Shown here: piece by piece, positions 22,192 to 22,363 of the stretch
How positions within the stretch are numbered: position 1 is the stretch's first letter
Layout of the letters: each line of letters starts with the position of its first letter
Virus record (IMG/VR): IMGVR_UViG_3300021964_012597
Location: 1 to 22,363 of that record
Length of the DNA stretch: 22,363 nucleotides
From: a virus
Strand: one strand, 5' to 3'
Program-made: the position numbers and the translations under genes
Notes under the pieces: model-generated
The model's database searches: none
What the model was told of the DNA's origin: nothing
The model's input: the letters and a program-made list of their open reading frames with translations, nothing else

Positions 22192-22363
22192 ATGGCTTTA
22201 TGGTATGACTCAGGAAAAGGTCTAGTAAAACTAGAAAAATCTTTCGCTAAAAAAAACTTAGGACTAGATGTTTATATTTGTTGCACTGGACCTTCTTTAA
22301 AAGAAGCAAAAAACCAAAATTTTCAAATTCCAGGTGTTTTTACAATTGGAATCAACACTTCCT
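22192..22363 (+). CDS. Start of a plus-strand gene, possibly DUF115/glycosyltransferase-like (3'-truncated)
   Basis: 57 residues before the window ends, from the ATG at 22192. The stretch VYICCTGPSLKEAKNQNFQI followed by FTIGIN looks like the GPSL...GIN pattern of DUF115-type putative sugar-transfer or 6-hydroxymethylpterin-kinase-related proteins. With so little sequence this is tentative. It is divergent from the 321-aa gene across an 85-bp AT-rich gap (TATTATATAATAATATATT before the start) that lacks a GTGTAT copy on this strand. Confidence 0.5.
   Translation, partial: MALWYDSGKGLVKLEKSFAKKNLGLDVYICCTGPSLKEAKNQNFQIPGVFTIGINTS

Noticed and set aside
1-22363. tRNA genes, CRISPR arrays, integrase, diversity-generating retroelement
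   Set aside because: No cloverleaf-like sequence, regularly spaced repeats, recombinase motifs or reverse transcriptase motifs were seen on either strand.

Overview
The window is about 22.4 kb of an AT-rich, gene-dense genome of a tailed double-stranded DNA phage (Caudoviricetes). It is the head, packaging and part of the tail region of the late module. The evidence is a large terminase, portal, prohead protease with scaffold, HK97-fold major capsid protein, capsid decoration proteins, tail-tube-like proteins, a holin-like protein and PhoH. The style (PhoH, cupin beside the terminase, small conserved aquatic-virus domains, protease fused to scaffold) suggests a marine or freshwater phage with a large, T4-like or siphovirus-like genome. 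The host cannot be named from the sequence. I saw no tRNA, CRISPR array, integrase or insertion sequence.

Layout. Positions 1-2815 (+ strand) hold three tandem paralogues that look like tail tube proteins; the first is cut by the window edge. They meet head-on, 5 bp apart, a long minus-strand block. Read in its own direction (high to low coordinates), that block runs: a 321-aa protein of unknown role and a capsid-decoration paralogue (22106-20433); a small unknown gene (19850-19542); phoH (19308-18583); a Cys-rich protein and a small unknown protein (18556-17660); a three-gene membrane cassette of holin-like, coiled-coil and GAF-like proteins (17612-16138); a tightly overlapping packaging operon (16104-9659) of zinc ribbon, sigma factor, tandem-HTH protein, zinc-finger/ERCC4 nuclease, cupin and large terminase with an intein; then portal, a small conserved protein, protease-scaffold, decoration protein, major capsid protein and two connector-like genes (9605-2821). 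Two plus-strand genes, a ParS/MbcA-like mini-protein and an HNH endonuclease, interrupt the block at 19347-20443. A partial plus-strand gene begins at 22192.

How it fits together. Most transcription-unit heads carry a GTGTAT-like element, often only 14-17 nt before the start codon. Internal operon genes instead rely on overlaps and Shine-Dalgarno sites. The packaging operon encodes a divergent sigma-70-like factor with a Cys-rich insert, overlapped by a zinc-ribbon gene. My main hypothesis is that this factor reads GTGTAT as a -10-only late promoter, comparable in logic to T4 gp55 at TATAAATA but with a different sequence, and that many transcripts are nearly leaderless. Other points of note are the intein splitting the TerL ATPase P-loop, a possible nested scaffold start inside the protease-scaffold gene, and a duplicated decoration protein about 15 kb apart. 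All assignments come from reading motifs by eye; no database search was run.
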